Below are positions 8,350 to 17,401 of a stretch of DNA of 64,000 bases, piece by piece. Under the pieces are notes generated by a model that was given only the letters and a program-made list of their open reading frames with translations, had not been told where the DNA came from and did not search any database. Position 1 is the stretch's first letter. Every line of letters starts with the position of its first letter. Made by a program: the position numbers and the translations under genes. Source of the DNA: Streptomyces sp. B21-083 (GTDB lineage Bacteria > Actinomycetota > Actinomycetes > Streptomycetales > Streptomycetaceae); NCBI RefSeq assembly GCF_036898825.1, contig NZ_JARUND010000001.1, positions 4,092,001-4,156,000 on the forward strand, read 5' to 3'.

Positions 8350-9609
8350 CTACTCGTTGGCGGCCCTGGGCCGCTCGCCGTCCTCGTACTGGTCGAACAG
8401 GGGCGTACGGCCGCGCTCCCGGGCCCTGCGGGCGGATGCCGCGCGGCGTGCGTCGGTGCGACCGTCCGCGTCCTCCGGGCCCAGCTCCGCGTCGGACTCC
8501 GGCGACAGGTCCGCCTCCGCGTCCGCCGCGTCCTCCGTCGTCAGCGGCTCGTCCGCCGAGGACTCCGACTCGCGGCCCACCGTGCTGGACCGTGCCGAGC
8601 TCCAGGCGTCCGGTGCGCCGAGGTCGACGTCGGAGGTGGCGCGGGGGGCGACCGGGGCGGTCACGTACGTCGGCAGCGGTACCGGGACCGGGTCCCAGCT
8701 GTCGCCGTGGCCGGGGCGGCGCTGGCGTTCGCGCTGCTGGTCGACCCACTCCGCGTGGTCGGTCTGCTCGACGAGCGCACGCCTGTCGGCGGCGAGCGCG
8801 GACATCCCGGGGTCCGTCGCCGGCTCCGGGTGCTCGTCCTGCTCCTCGGCACCGGGGTCGGTGGACGGCCGCCGCCGGGGCTGGCGCTCACGCAGTCGCT
8901 GCGCGGCGAGCTCGGCCTGGCGTCGGTCCATCTGGTAGGTGAAACGGCGCCGTTCCTGCGTACGCAGATAGGCGATGTATCCGCTCAGCATGACCGCCGG
9001 GACGGCGGGGGCCCAGAGAAGGGCGAGTCCGCCGACCGCCGCGACGATCGTGCCGAGCGTGAAGGCGATGAACAGCATCACCGTCGTACGCCGGCGGCGC
9101 GCGAGGACCTTCGAGCGCCGGGCGCGCGCGGCGGCTTCCGCCGAGGTGCCCGCGCTCCGACGAGCCGCCGGCACGCGCTCACGCTTCCGTTCCCTCGCCG
9201 GGGCCGGAGCCGGAGCCGACGCCTGTGCGTGGTGCTCCCGCTTCGGCGCCCTCGGCTGTTCGTGCGCCTGCGCCGGTGACTGCTCCTGGTGCGCCTGTTC
9301 CTGTGCCTGTACCTGGACCTTCGCCTTGGGGCGGGTCGGGGGCGCGGCGAAGGCCCGGACGTCCACCGAGTCGGTGGCACCCTCCGGGTCGCCGGCGCTG
9401 TGCTCCTCCTCGTCGGCGGAGCGCGCCTGCAGGTCCTTGGCGTATCGGCGCTCCATGCCCGCCCGTCCGGACAGAAGCCGGATGGCGGTGCTGAAGCGTT
9501 CCGTCGGACGAGCCTCGTTCAGCTCGTCCTGCCTACGGAGCCACATCGGCACCAAGTAGGCGGCCCAGGCCCCGACAATGACTGCGTAGATGAGGCCGCT
9601 GCTGCTCAC
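8350..9609 (-). CDS. sepX: SepX-type (GlpR) membrane protein of cell division
   Basis: 419 residues from the GTG at 9609. An N-terminal membrane helix (LIYAVIVGAWAAYLVPMWL) is followed by a conserved RRQDELNEARPTERFSTAIRLLSGR segment, a long low-complexity cytosolic linker rich in Ala, Gln and Arg, two central membrane helices (~196-240: TTVMLFIAFTLGTIVAAVGGL and an adjacent one) and an acidic, proline-rich tail. This is the architecture of Streptomyces SepX, homologous to corynebacterial GlpR, the membrane receptor of the gephyrin-like protein Glp. The glp/moeA gene lies four genes upstream, which supports the call. Acts at septa and in hyphal compartmentalisation (family knowledge). Confidence 0.85.
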   Translation of the reverse strand: MSSSGLIYAVIVGAWAAYLVPMWLRRQDELNEARPTERFSTAIRLLSGRAGMERRYAKDLQARSADEEEHSAGDPEGATDSVDVRAFAAPPTRPKAKVQVQAQEQAHQEQSPAQAHEQPRAPKREHHAQASAPAPAPARERKRERVPAARRSAGTSAEAAARARRSKVLARRRRTTVMLFIAFTLGTIVAAVGGLALLWAPAVPAVMLSGYIAYLRTQERRRFTYQMDRRQAELAAQRLRERQPRRRPSTDPGAEEQDEHPEPATDPGMSALAADRRALVEQTDHAEWVDQQRERQRRPGHGDSWDPVPVPLPTYVTAPVAPRATSDVDLGAPDAWSSARSSTVGRESESSADEPLTTEDAADAEADLSPESDAELGPEDADGRTDARRAASARRARERGRTPLFDQYEDGERPRAANE

Positions 9610-9852
9610 GCCTCACACGGTAGAGGGGTTTGCGTGAGGCCATCTGCCAATTGAGCCGGTGTGTCGCACGATCTGGCTGATATTTCGAGCTTTTTTTGTG
9701 ATCGATGCGATCAGCGGGTCATCGAAGGCGTGAATTTAGCGCCCCAAGTCGATCGTCAGACGGACGCCAGTCGGTCGTGAGGCGGTCGTCAGGCGGCTGT
9801 CCGCGGTCGTTTGAGAGTCATCAGTCGAATACTTTTCGAACACTTATTCAAT

Positions 9853-10488
9853 TTACGCGGGATTCCTGGGCGTGTTCTGTGAGCGCGCCCGCTGCCAGCG
9901 GCTCAGCAATCCTTCCGGCACCTCTTCCGCGGTGAGGGCGAAGACGAGATGGTCACGCCAGGCCCCGTCGATGTGGAGATAGCGGGGCCTGAGTCCCTCC
10001 TCGCGGAATCCGAGTTTCTCCACCACCCGGCGGCTGGGTGCGTTCTCGGGGCGAATGCAGACTTCGACGCGGTGCAGTCCGACCGTGCGGAAACAGTGGT
10101 CGACCGCCAGTGCGACCGCCGTCGGCATGACGCCACGGCCCGCGACCGCCTCGTCCACCCAGTAGCCGACATGGCCCGAACACATCGAGCCCCAGGTGAT
10201 GCCGGCGACCGTCAACTGGCCGACCAACTGCCCCTGGTACTCGATGGCGAAGGGCAGCATCCGGCCCGCGTTCGCCTCCGCGCGCAGATGCCGGATCATC
10301 TGACGGTAGGTCGGCCGGTGGGCGATCGGGCCGCTGGGCGTGGGCGGCGGGATCGTCGCCTCCCAGGGCCGCAGCCAGTCTCGGTTGCGCCGGTTGATCT
10401 CGCGCCAGATCCGCTGGTCGCGCAGCCTGACGGGCCGGAGGACGACATCGCCTTCCACCAGCTCGACGGGCCAGGACGGGCTGTTCAG
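9853..10488 (-). CDS. GNAT acetyltransferase, RimJ-like
   Basis: About 211 residues. The domain spans VVLRPVRLRDQRIWREINRRNRDWLRPWE (N-terminal substrate part typical of RimJ/RimL), GQLTVAGITWGSMCSGHVGYWVDEAVAGRGVMPTAVALAVDHCF (acetyl-CoA-binding R/QxxGxG/A-like loop at VAGRGV) and the RPENAPSRRVVEKLGFREEG motif. The best start is the CTG at 10488, giving a 4-nt CTGA overlap with mogA; GTG at 10458 is an alternative. Probably acetylates an N-terminal alpha-amino group, as in ribosomal protein acetylation; the substrate is unknown. Confidence 0.8.
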   Translation of the reverse strand: MNSPSWPVELVEGDVVLRPVRLRDQRIWREINRRNRDWLRPWEATIPPPTPSGPIAHRPTYRQMIRHLRAEANAGRMLPFAIEYQGQLVGQLTVAGITWGSMCSGHVGYWVDEAVAGRGVMPTAVALAVDHCFRTVGLHRVEVCIRPENAPSRRVVEKLGFREEGLRPRYLHIDGAWRDHLVFALTAEEVPEGLLSRWQRARSQNTPRNPA

Positions 10489-11033
10489 CTCGCACCCCCG
10501 CTGGTTCCGGCGGGTCTGGGGTGATCGCCGCCCCGGATCTGGTCCACGGCGTGTTTCAACAGGGGCTCCAGGACGGCCAGTCCGTCCTTCACCCCGCCGG
10601 TGGAACCCGGCAGATTGACGATCAGCGTCCCGCCCGCGACTCCGGCGAGTCCGCGCGACAGCGCCGAGGTCGGCACCTTGTCCCGGCCGTACGCCCGGAC
10701 GGCCTCTGCGATGCCCGGCACCTCCCGGTCGAGCACCGCGCTGGTCGCCTCCGGCGTGCGGTCGGTGGGCGAGATGCCGGTACCGCCGGTGGTGACGATG
10801 ACGTCGTACCCGGCCTCGACACCGGCCCGCAGGGCGTTCTCCACCGGGTCGCAGTCGGGCACGACCCACGGTCCGTCGACGGCGAAGCCGAACCTTTCCA
10901 GCCCCGCCGCGATCAGGGGGCCGCCCTTGTCCTCGTAGACGCCCGCCGCCGCGCGGTTCGACGCGGTGACGACCATGGCGGCGTAGGGCGCGAGCAGCGG
11001 ACCCCCGAACTCTTCGGGCAGCGTCGGTGTCAT
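10485..11033 (-). CDS. mogA: MogA/MoaB-family molybdopterin adenylyltransferase
   Basis: 182 residues; the ATG at 11033 overlaps the moaC stop by 4 nt (ATGA). MoCF domain features: AAMVVTASNRAAAG.YEDKGGPLI at the start, the nucleotide-binding VIVTTGGTGISPTDRTPEAT, then SRGLAGVAGGTLIVNLPGSTGGVKDGL. In this family the enzyme adenylates molybdopterin before metal insertion by MoeA. The actinobacterial version may equally be annotated moaB. Co-transcribed with moaC and the acetyltransferase, judging by the overlaps. Confidence 0.85.
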   Translation of the reverse strand: MTPTLPEEFGGPLLAPYAAMVVTASNRAAAGVYEDKGGPLIAAGLERFGFAVDGPWVVPDCDPVENALRAGVEAGYDVIVTTGGTGISPTDRTPEATSAVLDREVPGIAEAVRAYGRDKVPTSALSRGLAGVAGGTLIVNLPGSTGGVKDGLAVLEPLLKHAVDQIRGGDHPRPAGTSGGAS

Positions 11034-11512
11034 GACCTGCTCCAGGTGCCCGACTTGCCGCCGGTTTTCTCCTCCACCCGGACGTCCGTGATGACCGCCC
11101 CCTTGTCGACCGCCTTGACCATGTCGATCACGGTGAGCGCGGCGACCGAGACCGCCGTGAGGGCCTCCATCTCGACGCCCGTGCGGTCCGTCGTCTTCAC
11201 GGTGGCCAGGATCTCGACGGCGTCGTCCGCGACCGACAGGTCCAGTTTCACACCCGACACCGACAACGGGTGGCAGAGCGGGATGAGATCCGGGGTCCGC
11301 TTGGCGCCCATGATGCCCGCGATCCGCGCGGTGGCCAGGGCGTCTCCCTTGGGAACCCCTTCCCCGCGCAGCAGTTCGATCACGCGCGGCGATACCAGGA
11401 CACGGCCGCTGGCGCGGGCGGTGCGCGCGGTCACGTCCTTGGCGGATACGTCGACCATGCGGGCGGCGCCCGTCTCGTCGATGTGCGTCAGTCGGTCGTC
11501 CTGCGTGCTCAT
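11030..11512 (-). CDS. moaC: Cyclic pyranopterin monophosphate synthase MoaC
   Basis: 160 residues from ATG 11512. Signature segments: HIDETGAARMVDVSAKDVTARTA near the N-terminus, IAGIMGAKRTPDLIPLCHPL, and VKTTDRTGVEMEALTAVSVAALTVIDMVKAVDKGA.ITDVRVEEKTGGKSG, which carries the DxxK/MVKAxD active-site region. It converts the MoaA product to cyclic pyranopterin monophosphate. Full length for the family. The moaA partner is not in the window. Confidence 0.95.
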   Translation of the reverse strand: MSTQDDRLTHIDETGAARMVDVSAKDVTARTARASGRVLVSPRVIELLRGEGVPKGDALATARIAGIMGAKRTPDLIPLCHPLSVSGVKLDLSVADDAVEILATVKTTDRTGVEMEALTAVSVAALTVIDMVKAVDKGAVITDVRVEEKTGGKSGTWSRS

Positions 11513-11618
11513 GTGCTGCGGCGCTCCCGGTCGGGCCTGTTGTGCGCGACACGGTACTCCCAACCGGCGCCCCTCAGCCGCCCCGCCCACCCGGTCGGGC
11601 GGGCCCCCGCCGCCCCGG

Positions 11619-12941
11619 TCAGCCGAGCAGCACGACCTCGACCTCGGCGCCGGGCTCCACGGACTCCTTGTCCTCAGGTACGACGATCAGCGCGTCGGCG
11701 TGGGCGAGGGCCGCGATCAGGTGTGATCCGGCGCCGCCGACCGGCGTCACCCGGCCGTCCGCGTACGTGCCGCGCAGGAACTGGCGGCGCCCGGCCGGAG
11801 AGGTCAGCGCCTTGTCCGTCGCCAGTACGGCCCTGGTCGTGGGCCGGTGGATGTCCGTGAGGCCCATCAGGGCACGGATCGCGGGCCGCACGAACAGTTC
11901 GAAGGAGACGTACGACGACACGGGGTTGCCCGGCAGGGCGAGCAGCGGGGTGTGGTCGGGGCCGACGGTGCCGAAGCCCTGGGGCTTGCCGGGCTGCATG
12001 GCGAGCTTGCGGAAGTCGACGCCGGCGCCGGGCTCGTCCTCGTCGGCGACATGCGAGAGGGCCTCTTTGACCACGTCGTAGGCGCCCACGCTGACGCCTC
12101 CGGTGGTGACGACGAGGTCGGCGCGGACGAGCTGGTCCTCGATGGTGGAGCGGAGGATCTCGGCGTCGTCGGCGACCGCGCCCACGCGGTAGGCGATCGC
12201 CCCGGCGTCCCGGGCGGCGGCGGTGAGGGCGAAGCTGTTGGAGTCGTAGATCTGGCCGCCCGTGAGCTTCTCGTCGGGCTGGATCAGCTCGCTGCCGGTC
12301 GACATGACGACCACGCGCGGGCGCGGGCGCACACGTACGGTGCCGCGGCCGATCGCGGCGAGGAGGGCGATCTGCGGCGGCCCGAGGATGGTGCCCTCGG
12401 CGAGGGCGCGGTCGCCGGCCTGGACGTCGCTGCCCCGCGCGCGCACATGCGCGCGTGCCGGTGCCGGGCGGTGCACGCGCACCTGGCCGTAGGCGCCGTC
12501 GGGGTCGGCGCTGCGGGCGCGCATCCCGGTGACGGGGCCCTCGCCGAGGCCCCCGTCGGTCCATTCCACGGGGACGACGGTCTCGGCGCCGGGCGGCAGC
12601 GGGGCGCCGGTCATGATGCGGGCGGCCTGGCCGGGGCCCACGTGGAGCAGGCCGTCCTGGCCGGCCGCGACGTCCCCGATCACGGTCAGGGCGGCGGGGT
12701 ACTCCTCGCTCGCGCCCGCGACATCGGCGACCCGGACCGCGTACCCGTCCATGGAGCTGTTGTCGAACGGCGGCAGGGAGACCTGCACCGTGACGTCCTC
12801 GACCAGGACACAGCCCTGGGCGTCGAGGAGTTGCAGCTCGATGGGTTCGAGGGGGCGGACGGTCGCGAGGATGTCCTCCAGGTGCTCGTCCACCGACCAC
12901 AGGTGGTCCTGGCCGGCGGTGCGGGGCGCGGCGCTGCTCAA
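11619..12941 (-). CDS. moeA: Molybdopterin molybdotransferase MoeA / gephyrin-like Glp
   Basis: 440 residues from the TTG at 12941 (GAGGAG site overlapping the galU end). Contains the MoeA fold in order: hinge PPFDNSSMDGYAVR, MTGAPLPPGAETVVPVE, RGSDVQAGD, STGSELIQPDE, the MoCF GGVSVGAYDVVKEAL, MQPGKPQGFG, and LALPGNPVSSYVSFELFVRP, then the C-terminal domain IV. It inserts molybdate into adenylated molybdopterin. In actinobacteria a paralogue of this class (Glp) works with GlpR/SepX in division, and this copy is in the same locus as sepX, so a division role is a fair inference. Confidence 0.9.
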   Translation of the reverse strand: MSSAAPRTAGQDHLWSVDEHLEDILATVRPLEPIELQLLDAQGCVLVEDVTVQVSLPPFDNSSMDGYAVRVADVAGASEEYPAALTVIGDVAAGQDGLLHVGPGQAARIMTGAPLPPGAETVVPVEWTDGGLGEGPVTGMRARSADPDGAYGQVRVHRPAPARAHVRARGSDVQAGDRALAEGTILGPPQIALLAAIGRGTVRVRPRPRVVVMSTGSELIQPDEKLTGGQIYDSNSFALTAAARDAGAIAYRVGAVADDAEILRSTIEDQLVRADLVVTTGGVSVGAYDVVKEALSHVADEDEPGAGVDFRKLAMQPGKPQGFGTVGPDHTPLLALPGNPVSSYVSFELFVRPAIRALMGLTDIHRPTTRAVLATDKALTSPAGRRQFLRGTYADGRVTPVGGAGSHLIAALAHADALIVVPEDKESVEPGAEVEVVLLG

Positions 12942-12946
12942 CGTTG

Positions 12947-13849
12947 CTACATCTCCTCGGCTACGTAACTGCGAAGCCAGGTCCGGAAGTCCGGGCCCAG
13001 GTCCTCACGTTCGCATGCGAGTCTGACAATGGCACGCAGGTAGTCGCCGCGGTCCCCGGTGTCATAGCGGCGGCCCTTGAAGACGACGCCGTGCACGGGG
13101 CCGCCGATCTTCTCGTCCTGGGCGAGCTGCTGGAGGGCGTCGGTGAGCTGGATCTCGCCACCGCGGCCGGGCTCGGTCTGGCGGAGTATGCCGAAGATGT
13201 GCGGGTCGAGGACGTAGCGGCCGATGATCGCGTAGTTCGACGGTGCGTCCGCGGCGTCCGGCTTCTCGACCAGCCCTGTGACCTTGACGACGTCGCCGTC
13301 GTCGGTGGTCTCGACGGCCGCGCAGCCGTACATGTGGATCTGCTCGGAGGCGACCTCCATGAGGGCGATCACGCTGCCGCCGTGCTGCTCCTGGACCTCG
13401 ACCATGCGCTTGAGCAGGGGGTCTCGGGGGTCGATGAGGTCGTCGCCGAGGAGGACGGCGAAGGGCTCGTGGCCGACGTGCGGGGCCGCGCACAGGACGG
13501 CGTGGCCAAGGCCCTTGGGGTCGCCCTGGCGGACGTAGTGCATGGTCGCGAGGTCGCTGGACTCCTGGACCTTGGCGAGTCGCGCGGCGTCGCCCTTCTT
13601 CTGAAGGGCGGACTCCAGCTCGTAGTTGCGGTCGAAGTGGTCCTCAAGGGGGCGCTTGTTGCGTCCCGTGATCATGAGGACGTCGTCGAGGCCCGCGGAC
13701 GCGGCCTCCTCGACCACGTACTGGATCGCCGGCTTGTCGACGACCGGCAGCATCTCCTTGGGAGTGGCCTTGGTGGCCGGCAGGAACCGGGTGCCGAGGC
13801 CTGCTGCGGGGATGACAGCCTTGCTGATCCTGGGGTGCGACTCAGTCAT
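12947..13849 (-). CDS. galU: UTP-glucose-1-phosphate uridylyltransferase
   Basis: 300 residues from ATG 13849. Nucleotidyltransferase motif AVIPAAGLGTRFLPATKATPKEMLPVVDKP at residues 12-41, then FAVLLGDDLID (metal-binding Asp), VEKP and GRGGEIQLTDAL. It makes UDP-glucose for cell-envelope and storage glycans. Only 5 bp separate its stop from the moeA start, so the two are likely co-transcribed. Confidence 0.95.
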   Translation of the reverse strand: MTESHPRISKAVIPAAGLGTRFLPATKATPKEMLPVVDKPAIQYVVEEAASAGLDDVLMITGRNKRPLEDHFDRNYELESALQKKGDAARLAKVQESSDLATMHYVRQGDPKGLGHAVLCAAPHVGHEPFAVLLGDDLIDPRDPLLKRMVEVQEQHGGSVIALMEVASEQIHMYGCAAVETTDDGDVVKVTGLVEKPDAADAPSNYAIIGRYVLDPHIFGILRQTEPGRGGEIQLTDALQQLAQDEKIGGPVHGVVFKGRRYDTGDRGDYLRAIVRLACEREDLGPDFRTWLRSYVAEEM

Positions 13850-13959
13850 GGCGGCAACCTTATCCGGAGCCTTTGTGCTGATTCTGTGACACCGATCAAC
13901 TGATGCTCATATCCACATATGAAGCACATGAGAACACCGGACACGATAGAGGGAGCGTC

Positions 13960-14568
13960 ATGGGGGCAGAGCCCGACAAGCGCACGTCACGGCGGGGCCT
14001 CCTCGCGGTGCGAGGCGGGCTGACGGCCGCCGACGTCGAGGCGGCGGCGGCCGCCCTGGCCGCCCGCGCGCTCGGCCTGCCCGAGCTCGCGCACGCGCGC
14101 ACGGTGGCCGCGTACGTCTCCGTCGGCTCCGAACCCGGCACCCGGGCACTGCTCGACGCCCTCCACGCGCGCGGGGTACGGGTCCTGCTGCCGGTCCTCC
14201 TCCCGGACAACGACCTCGACTGGGGCGCGTACGCCGGTGAGGGGTCCTTGGTGGAGGTGCGGCACGGCGGGCGGATGGCCCTGCTGGAGCCGGCCGGTGA
14301 CCGCCTCGGAGCGGAGGCCGTGACGGGCGCCGACGCCGTCCTGCTGCCCGGCCTGGCCGTGGACGAGCGCGGTCTGCGCCTCGGGCGCGGTGGGGGTTCG
14401 TACGACCGCGTGCTGGCCCGGCTGGAGCGCTCGGGCGTCGATCCGGCCCTGGTGGTGCTGCTGTACGACTCGGAGGTCGTCGCGCGGGTCCCGGCCGAGC
14501 CGCACGACCGGCCGGTGCACGCGGTGGTCACTCCGTCGGGGGTACGGCGCTTCCGCGGTCTCTCCTGA
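13960..14568 (+). CDS. 5-formyltetrahydrofolate cyclo-ligase
   Basis: 202 residues from ATG 13960 behind GAGGGAG; the in-frame ATG at 13903 lacks a site. Family signatures: early basic RRGLLAVR segment, VAAYVSVGSEPGTRALLDAL, VLLPVLLPDNDLDWGAY, and the ATP/substrate loop LLPGLAVDERGLRLGRGGGSYDR. It converts 5-formyl-THF to 5,10-methenyl-THF using ATP. Divergent from galU. A 12-bp hairpin ends the transcript. Confidence 0.92.
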   Translation: MGAEPDKRTSRRGLLAVRGGLTAADVEAAAAALAARALGLPELAHARTVAAYVSVGSEPGTRALLDALHARGVRVLLPVLLPDNDLDWGAYAGEGSLVEVRHGGRMALLEPAGDRLGAEAVTGADAVLLPGLAVDERGLRLGRGGGSYDRVLARLERSGVDPALVVLLYDSEVVARVPAEPHDRPVHAVVTPSGVRRFRGLS

Positions 14569-14571
14569 AGC

Positions 14572-14607
14572 GAACCGGCCCTCCACGCGCGCGTAGAGGG
14601 CCGGTTC
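14572..14607. terminator. Bidirectional hairpin terminator
   Basis: Perfect 12-bp stem GAACCGGCCCTC / GAGGGCCGGTTC between convergent genes (13960-14568 plus, 14645-17401 minus). Confidence 0.85.
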
Positions 14608-14644
14608 GGGGCTGCTTCGGGGACTTTCGGGGGTTACTGGGTGC

Positions 14645-17401
14645 TCACGACGGTTTCAGCAGCAGTGTGTCGCTCGTGCTGTCGTCGACAGCCTTGTCCG
14701 TGAAGGACCAGTCCAGCAGTTCGCCCTTGACCCACTTGCCCGTCTGGTCGGTGTAGTGGTCGCTGAAGGCGTGCCCGGAGGCGCCCGTCAGGTTGATCCA
14801 CTTCGACTTGTCGAGGTCGCCGAGGTTGACCACCATCCGCATCGACGGCACCCAGACGACGCCGTAGCCGCCGGCCGCGTTCCAGCCGGTCGCGTTGACC
14901 GTCGCCTCGCCGCCGCCGAGGTTCCAGGGGCCGCGGTTGAGGATGTACTGCACGAAGCTGGGGCCCTCGGTGCCCAGGGTCTGGTTCTTGAGGAACAGGC
15001 GGTGCAGCCGGCCCCAGCTCCAGGTGTCGATGTCCTTGCCGAGCTTGGCGGTCAGCTCCCAGCGGGCGTCCGACATGGCGCGCGCGAACAGCTGGTCGCG
15101 GTTGGTCACGGCCGGCTGGGTGCGCGTCTTCGGCGAGCTCCACCAGTCGTTGCCCTGGTCGTTGATGATCTTGCGGACCACCTCGAACCAGCGGTCGCCG
15201 CCGTCCGGCTGCGCCTGGTCCGCGTCCCGCTGACCGCATTCGAGCACAGGCTGGTCCGCGTCGGCAGGGCCGGTGTTGTTCACGGGCCTGACGTACAGGC
15301 ACTGGCCCTTGACCCGCACCTCCTTGGGCAGCTTGTTGCCGAAGGCGAGCTTCAGGATGTTGCGCCAGACCGAGTTGAAGTAGGCCGCCGCGGCCGAGTC
15401 GGCGTCCTGGGTGTAGTCCCAGCCCACCAGGAGCTTCTGCGCCTCACGGACGGACTTGTCGTCGACGTCGATCGCCAGCAGCTTGGGCACCAGCAGCTTG
15501 GCGATCTCGCTGCTGTTGTCCAGCTGCATCTGGCGCATGTCGTCGGTGGAGATCTTGCCGCCGCCCTTGATCTTCGAGGCGATCAGGTCGGCGATGCGCT
15601 GGCTGCGGGTGCCGTAACCCCAGTCCGTGGTGAGCGTGTAGGGGTACTTGGCCTTGTCGACGACGGCCTGGTTGGCGGTCACGATGTAGCCGCGCTCGGG
15701 GTTGAACTCGAAGGGCAGTTCGGCCTGCTTGAGGTAGCCCCTCCAGCGGTACTTGGAGTCCCAGCCGGGGACCGGGAGCGAGCCGTCGTCGCCCGCCGCG
15801 CGCGTGGGGATGCGGCCCGGCATCTGGTAGCCGATGTTGCCCGCGGTGTCGGCGTAGACGAGGTTCTGCGAGGGCACGTCGAAGGAGGCCGCGCCCGCGC
15901 GGAACTCGGTCCAGTTCGACGCCTTGTCGATCAGGAAGACGGCGTCCATGGAGTTGCCGGGGTCCAGCGCGGTCCAGCGCAGCGCGATGCCGTAGCCGTC
16001 GCCCCGGTCGGGGGCCGCGGTGTCGACCGTGGCCTTTTTGCCGACCTGGACGAGCTCGTCGTCGCGGTCGGACAGCAGAGGCCCGTTCTCGGTCTCCCGG
16101 ACGACGATCTCCTTGGACGAGCCGCCGGCGACCTTGATGGTCTCCTCGCGCGTGGTGAAGGGCTTCGTCTTGCCGTCGTACAGGTAACCGTCGCCGGAGA
16201 GCTTCTCCAGGTAGAGATCGGTGACGTCGGCGCCCGAGTTCGTCATGCCCCAGGCGATGTCGCCGTTGTGCCCGATGATCACACCGGGCATGCCCGCGAA
16301 GGTGTAACCGGAGACGTCGAACTGGCACTTGGCGGAGACGCTGCGGCAGTGCAGGCCCATCTGGTACCAGACGGACGGCAGCGCGGGCGACAGGTGCGGG
16401 TCGTTGGCCAGCAGAGGCTTTCCGGTGATGGTGTGGTCGCCCGAGACGACCCAGGAGTTGGAGCCGATGCCGTTGCCGTTCACCCCGACGGCCGTCGGGA
16501 CGTCGTCCAGGACCCGGTAGAGGCCCTCCAGCTGACTCTGGAAGGCCGCGGAGTCGACGGACGACGTCCCGGACGTGCCCGAGGACCCCGACTGCGTGCT
16601 CGTGCCGCTGCCGCCCTGGACGTACGTCTGGGTCGCCGCGTCGTACGCGCCTTCCTGGACGATCGGCTTGTTCCGGCTGTACGGGTACTCCGGGTACAGG
16701 TCGGCGATCTGCTTCGGTCCGAGGCGGCTGGTCAGCAGGGCGCGGTCGATCTCGTCCTGCATGTTGCCGCGCAGGTCCCAGGCCATCGCCTTCAGCCACG
16801 CGACCGAGTCGACCGGGGTCCACTCCTGCGGCCTGTAGTCGTTCTCGAACCCGAGGGCCGCGTACTCCAGGGAGATGTCCGCGCCGTCCTTGCCCTTCAG
16901 GTAGGCGTTGACTCCCTTGGCGTACGCCTGGAGGTACTTCTTGGTGGCGGCCGACAGGGTCTTGTCGTACTCCTCCTTGGCCACCCGGTCCCAGCCCAGC
17001 GTGCGCAGGAACTCGTCGTTCTTGACCTGCCCCTTGCCGAACATCTCGGAGAGGCGGCCCGACGTCATGTGCCGGCGGACGTCCATCTCGTAGAAGCGGT
17101 CCTGCGCCTGGACGTAGCCCTGCGCCATGAACAGGTCGGCGTCGGAGGAGGCGTAGATCTGCGGGATTCCGTAGCTGTCGCGCTTGACGTCGACGGGCCC
17201 CGAGAGGCCTTCGAGGGTGATTGAGCCCTTGGTCTGCGGGAAGGAGGCCCGGACGGTACTGACGGACCAGTACGCGCCGTAGGCCACGCCTCCGATGATG
17301 GCCAGGACCAGGACAATCACGAACAGTCGGGCTTTGCGCCCCTTCTTCCTGCCGGACTTGCCGGGCTTGTGTCCGGAAGAGCTGGTGGTAGTGGGGGGCA
17401 T
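14645..17401 (-). CDS. Penicillin acylase-family N-terminal nucleophile hydrolase
   Basis: 918 residues from ATG 17401; the longer frame to 17524 lacks a site. A basic N-tail and one membrane anchor (residues ~28-48, LFVIVLVLAIIGGVAYGAYW) precede the alpha-chain region (RDSYGIPQIYASSDADLFMAQGYVQAQDRFYEMD). The autoproteolysis site is at NGNGIGSNSWVVSG: the Ser of SNSW becomes the beta-chain nucleophile, followed by LLANDPHLSPALPSVWYQ. A Gly/Ser/Thr-rich spacer precedes the cleavage site. Members hydrolyse amide bonds of penicillin, acyl-homoserine lactones or lipopeptides. The substrate here is not known. Probably membrane-tethered and acting outside the cell. Confidence 0.92.
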   Translation of the reverse strand: MPPTTTSSSGHKPGKSGRKKGRKARLFVIVLVLAIIGGVAYGAYWSVSTVRASFPQTKGSITLEGLSGPVDVKRDSYGIPQIYASSDADLFMAQGYVQAQDRFYEMDVRRHMTSGRLSEMFGKGQVKNDEFLRTLGWDRVAKEEYDKTLSAATKKYLQAYAKGVNAYLKGKDGADISLEYAALGFENDYRPQEWTPVDSVAWLKAMAWDLRGNMQDEIDRALLTSRLGPKQIADLYPEYPYSRNKPIVQEGAYDAATQTYVQGGSGTSTQSGSSGTSGTSSVDSAAFQSQLEGLYRVLDDVPTAVGVNGNGIGSNSWVVSGDHTITGKPLLANDPHLSPALPSVWYQMGLHCRSVSAKCQFDVSGYTFAGMPGVIIGHNGDIAWGMTNSGADVTDLYLEKLSGDGYLYDGKTKPFTTREETIKVAGGSSKEIVVRETENGPLLSDRDDELVQVGKKATVDTAAPDRGDGYGIALRWTALDPGNSMDAVFLIDKASNWTEFRAGAASFDVPSQNLVYADTAGNIGYQMPGRIPTRAAGDDGSLPVPGWDSKYRWRGYLKQAELPFEFNPERGYIVTANQAVVDKAKYPYTLTTDWGYGTRSQRIADLIASKIKGGGKISTDDMRQMQLDNSSEIAKLLVPKLLAIDVDDKSVREAQKLLVGWDYTQDADSAAAAYFNSVWRNILKLAFGNKLPKEVRVKGQCLYVRPVNNTGPADADQPVLECGQRDADQAQPDGGDRWFEVVRKIINDQGNDWWSSPKTRTQPAVTNRDQLFARAMSDARWELTAKLGKDIDTWSWGRLHRLFLKNQTLGTEGPSFVQYILNRGPWNLGGGEATVNATGWNAAGGYGVVWVPSMRMVVNLGDLDKSKWINLTGASGHAFSDHYTDQTGKWVKGELLDWSFTDKAVDDSTSDTLLLKPS

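Noticed and set aside
9690..9715. T-run next to TGATC/GATCA inverted repeat as a terminator
   Set aside because: Located in the upstream region of sepX and after rimJ-like gene in the opposite sense; orientation and stem too weak to support a call.
14756..17224. 822-codon plus-strand frame opposite the penicillin acylase gene
   Set aside because: Antisense shadow; the minus frame has the full Ntn-hydrolase signatures.
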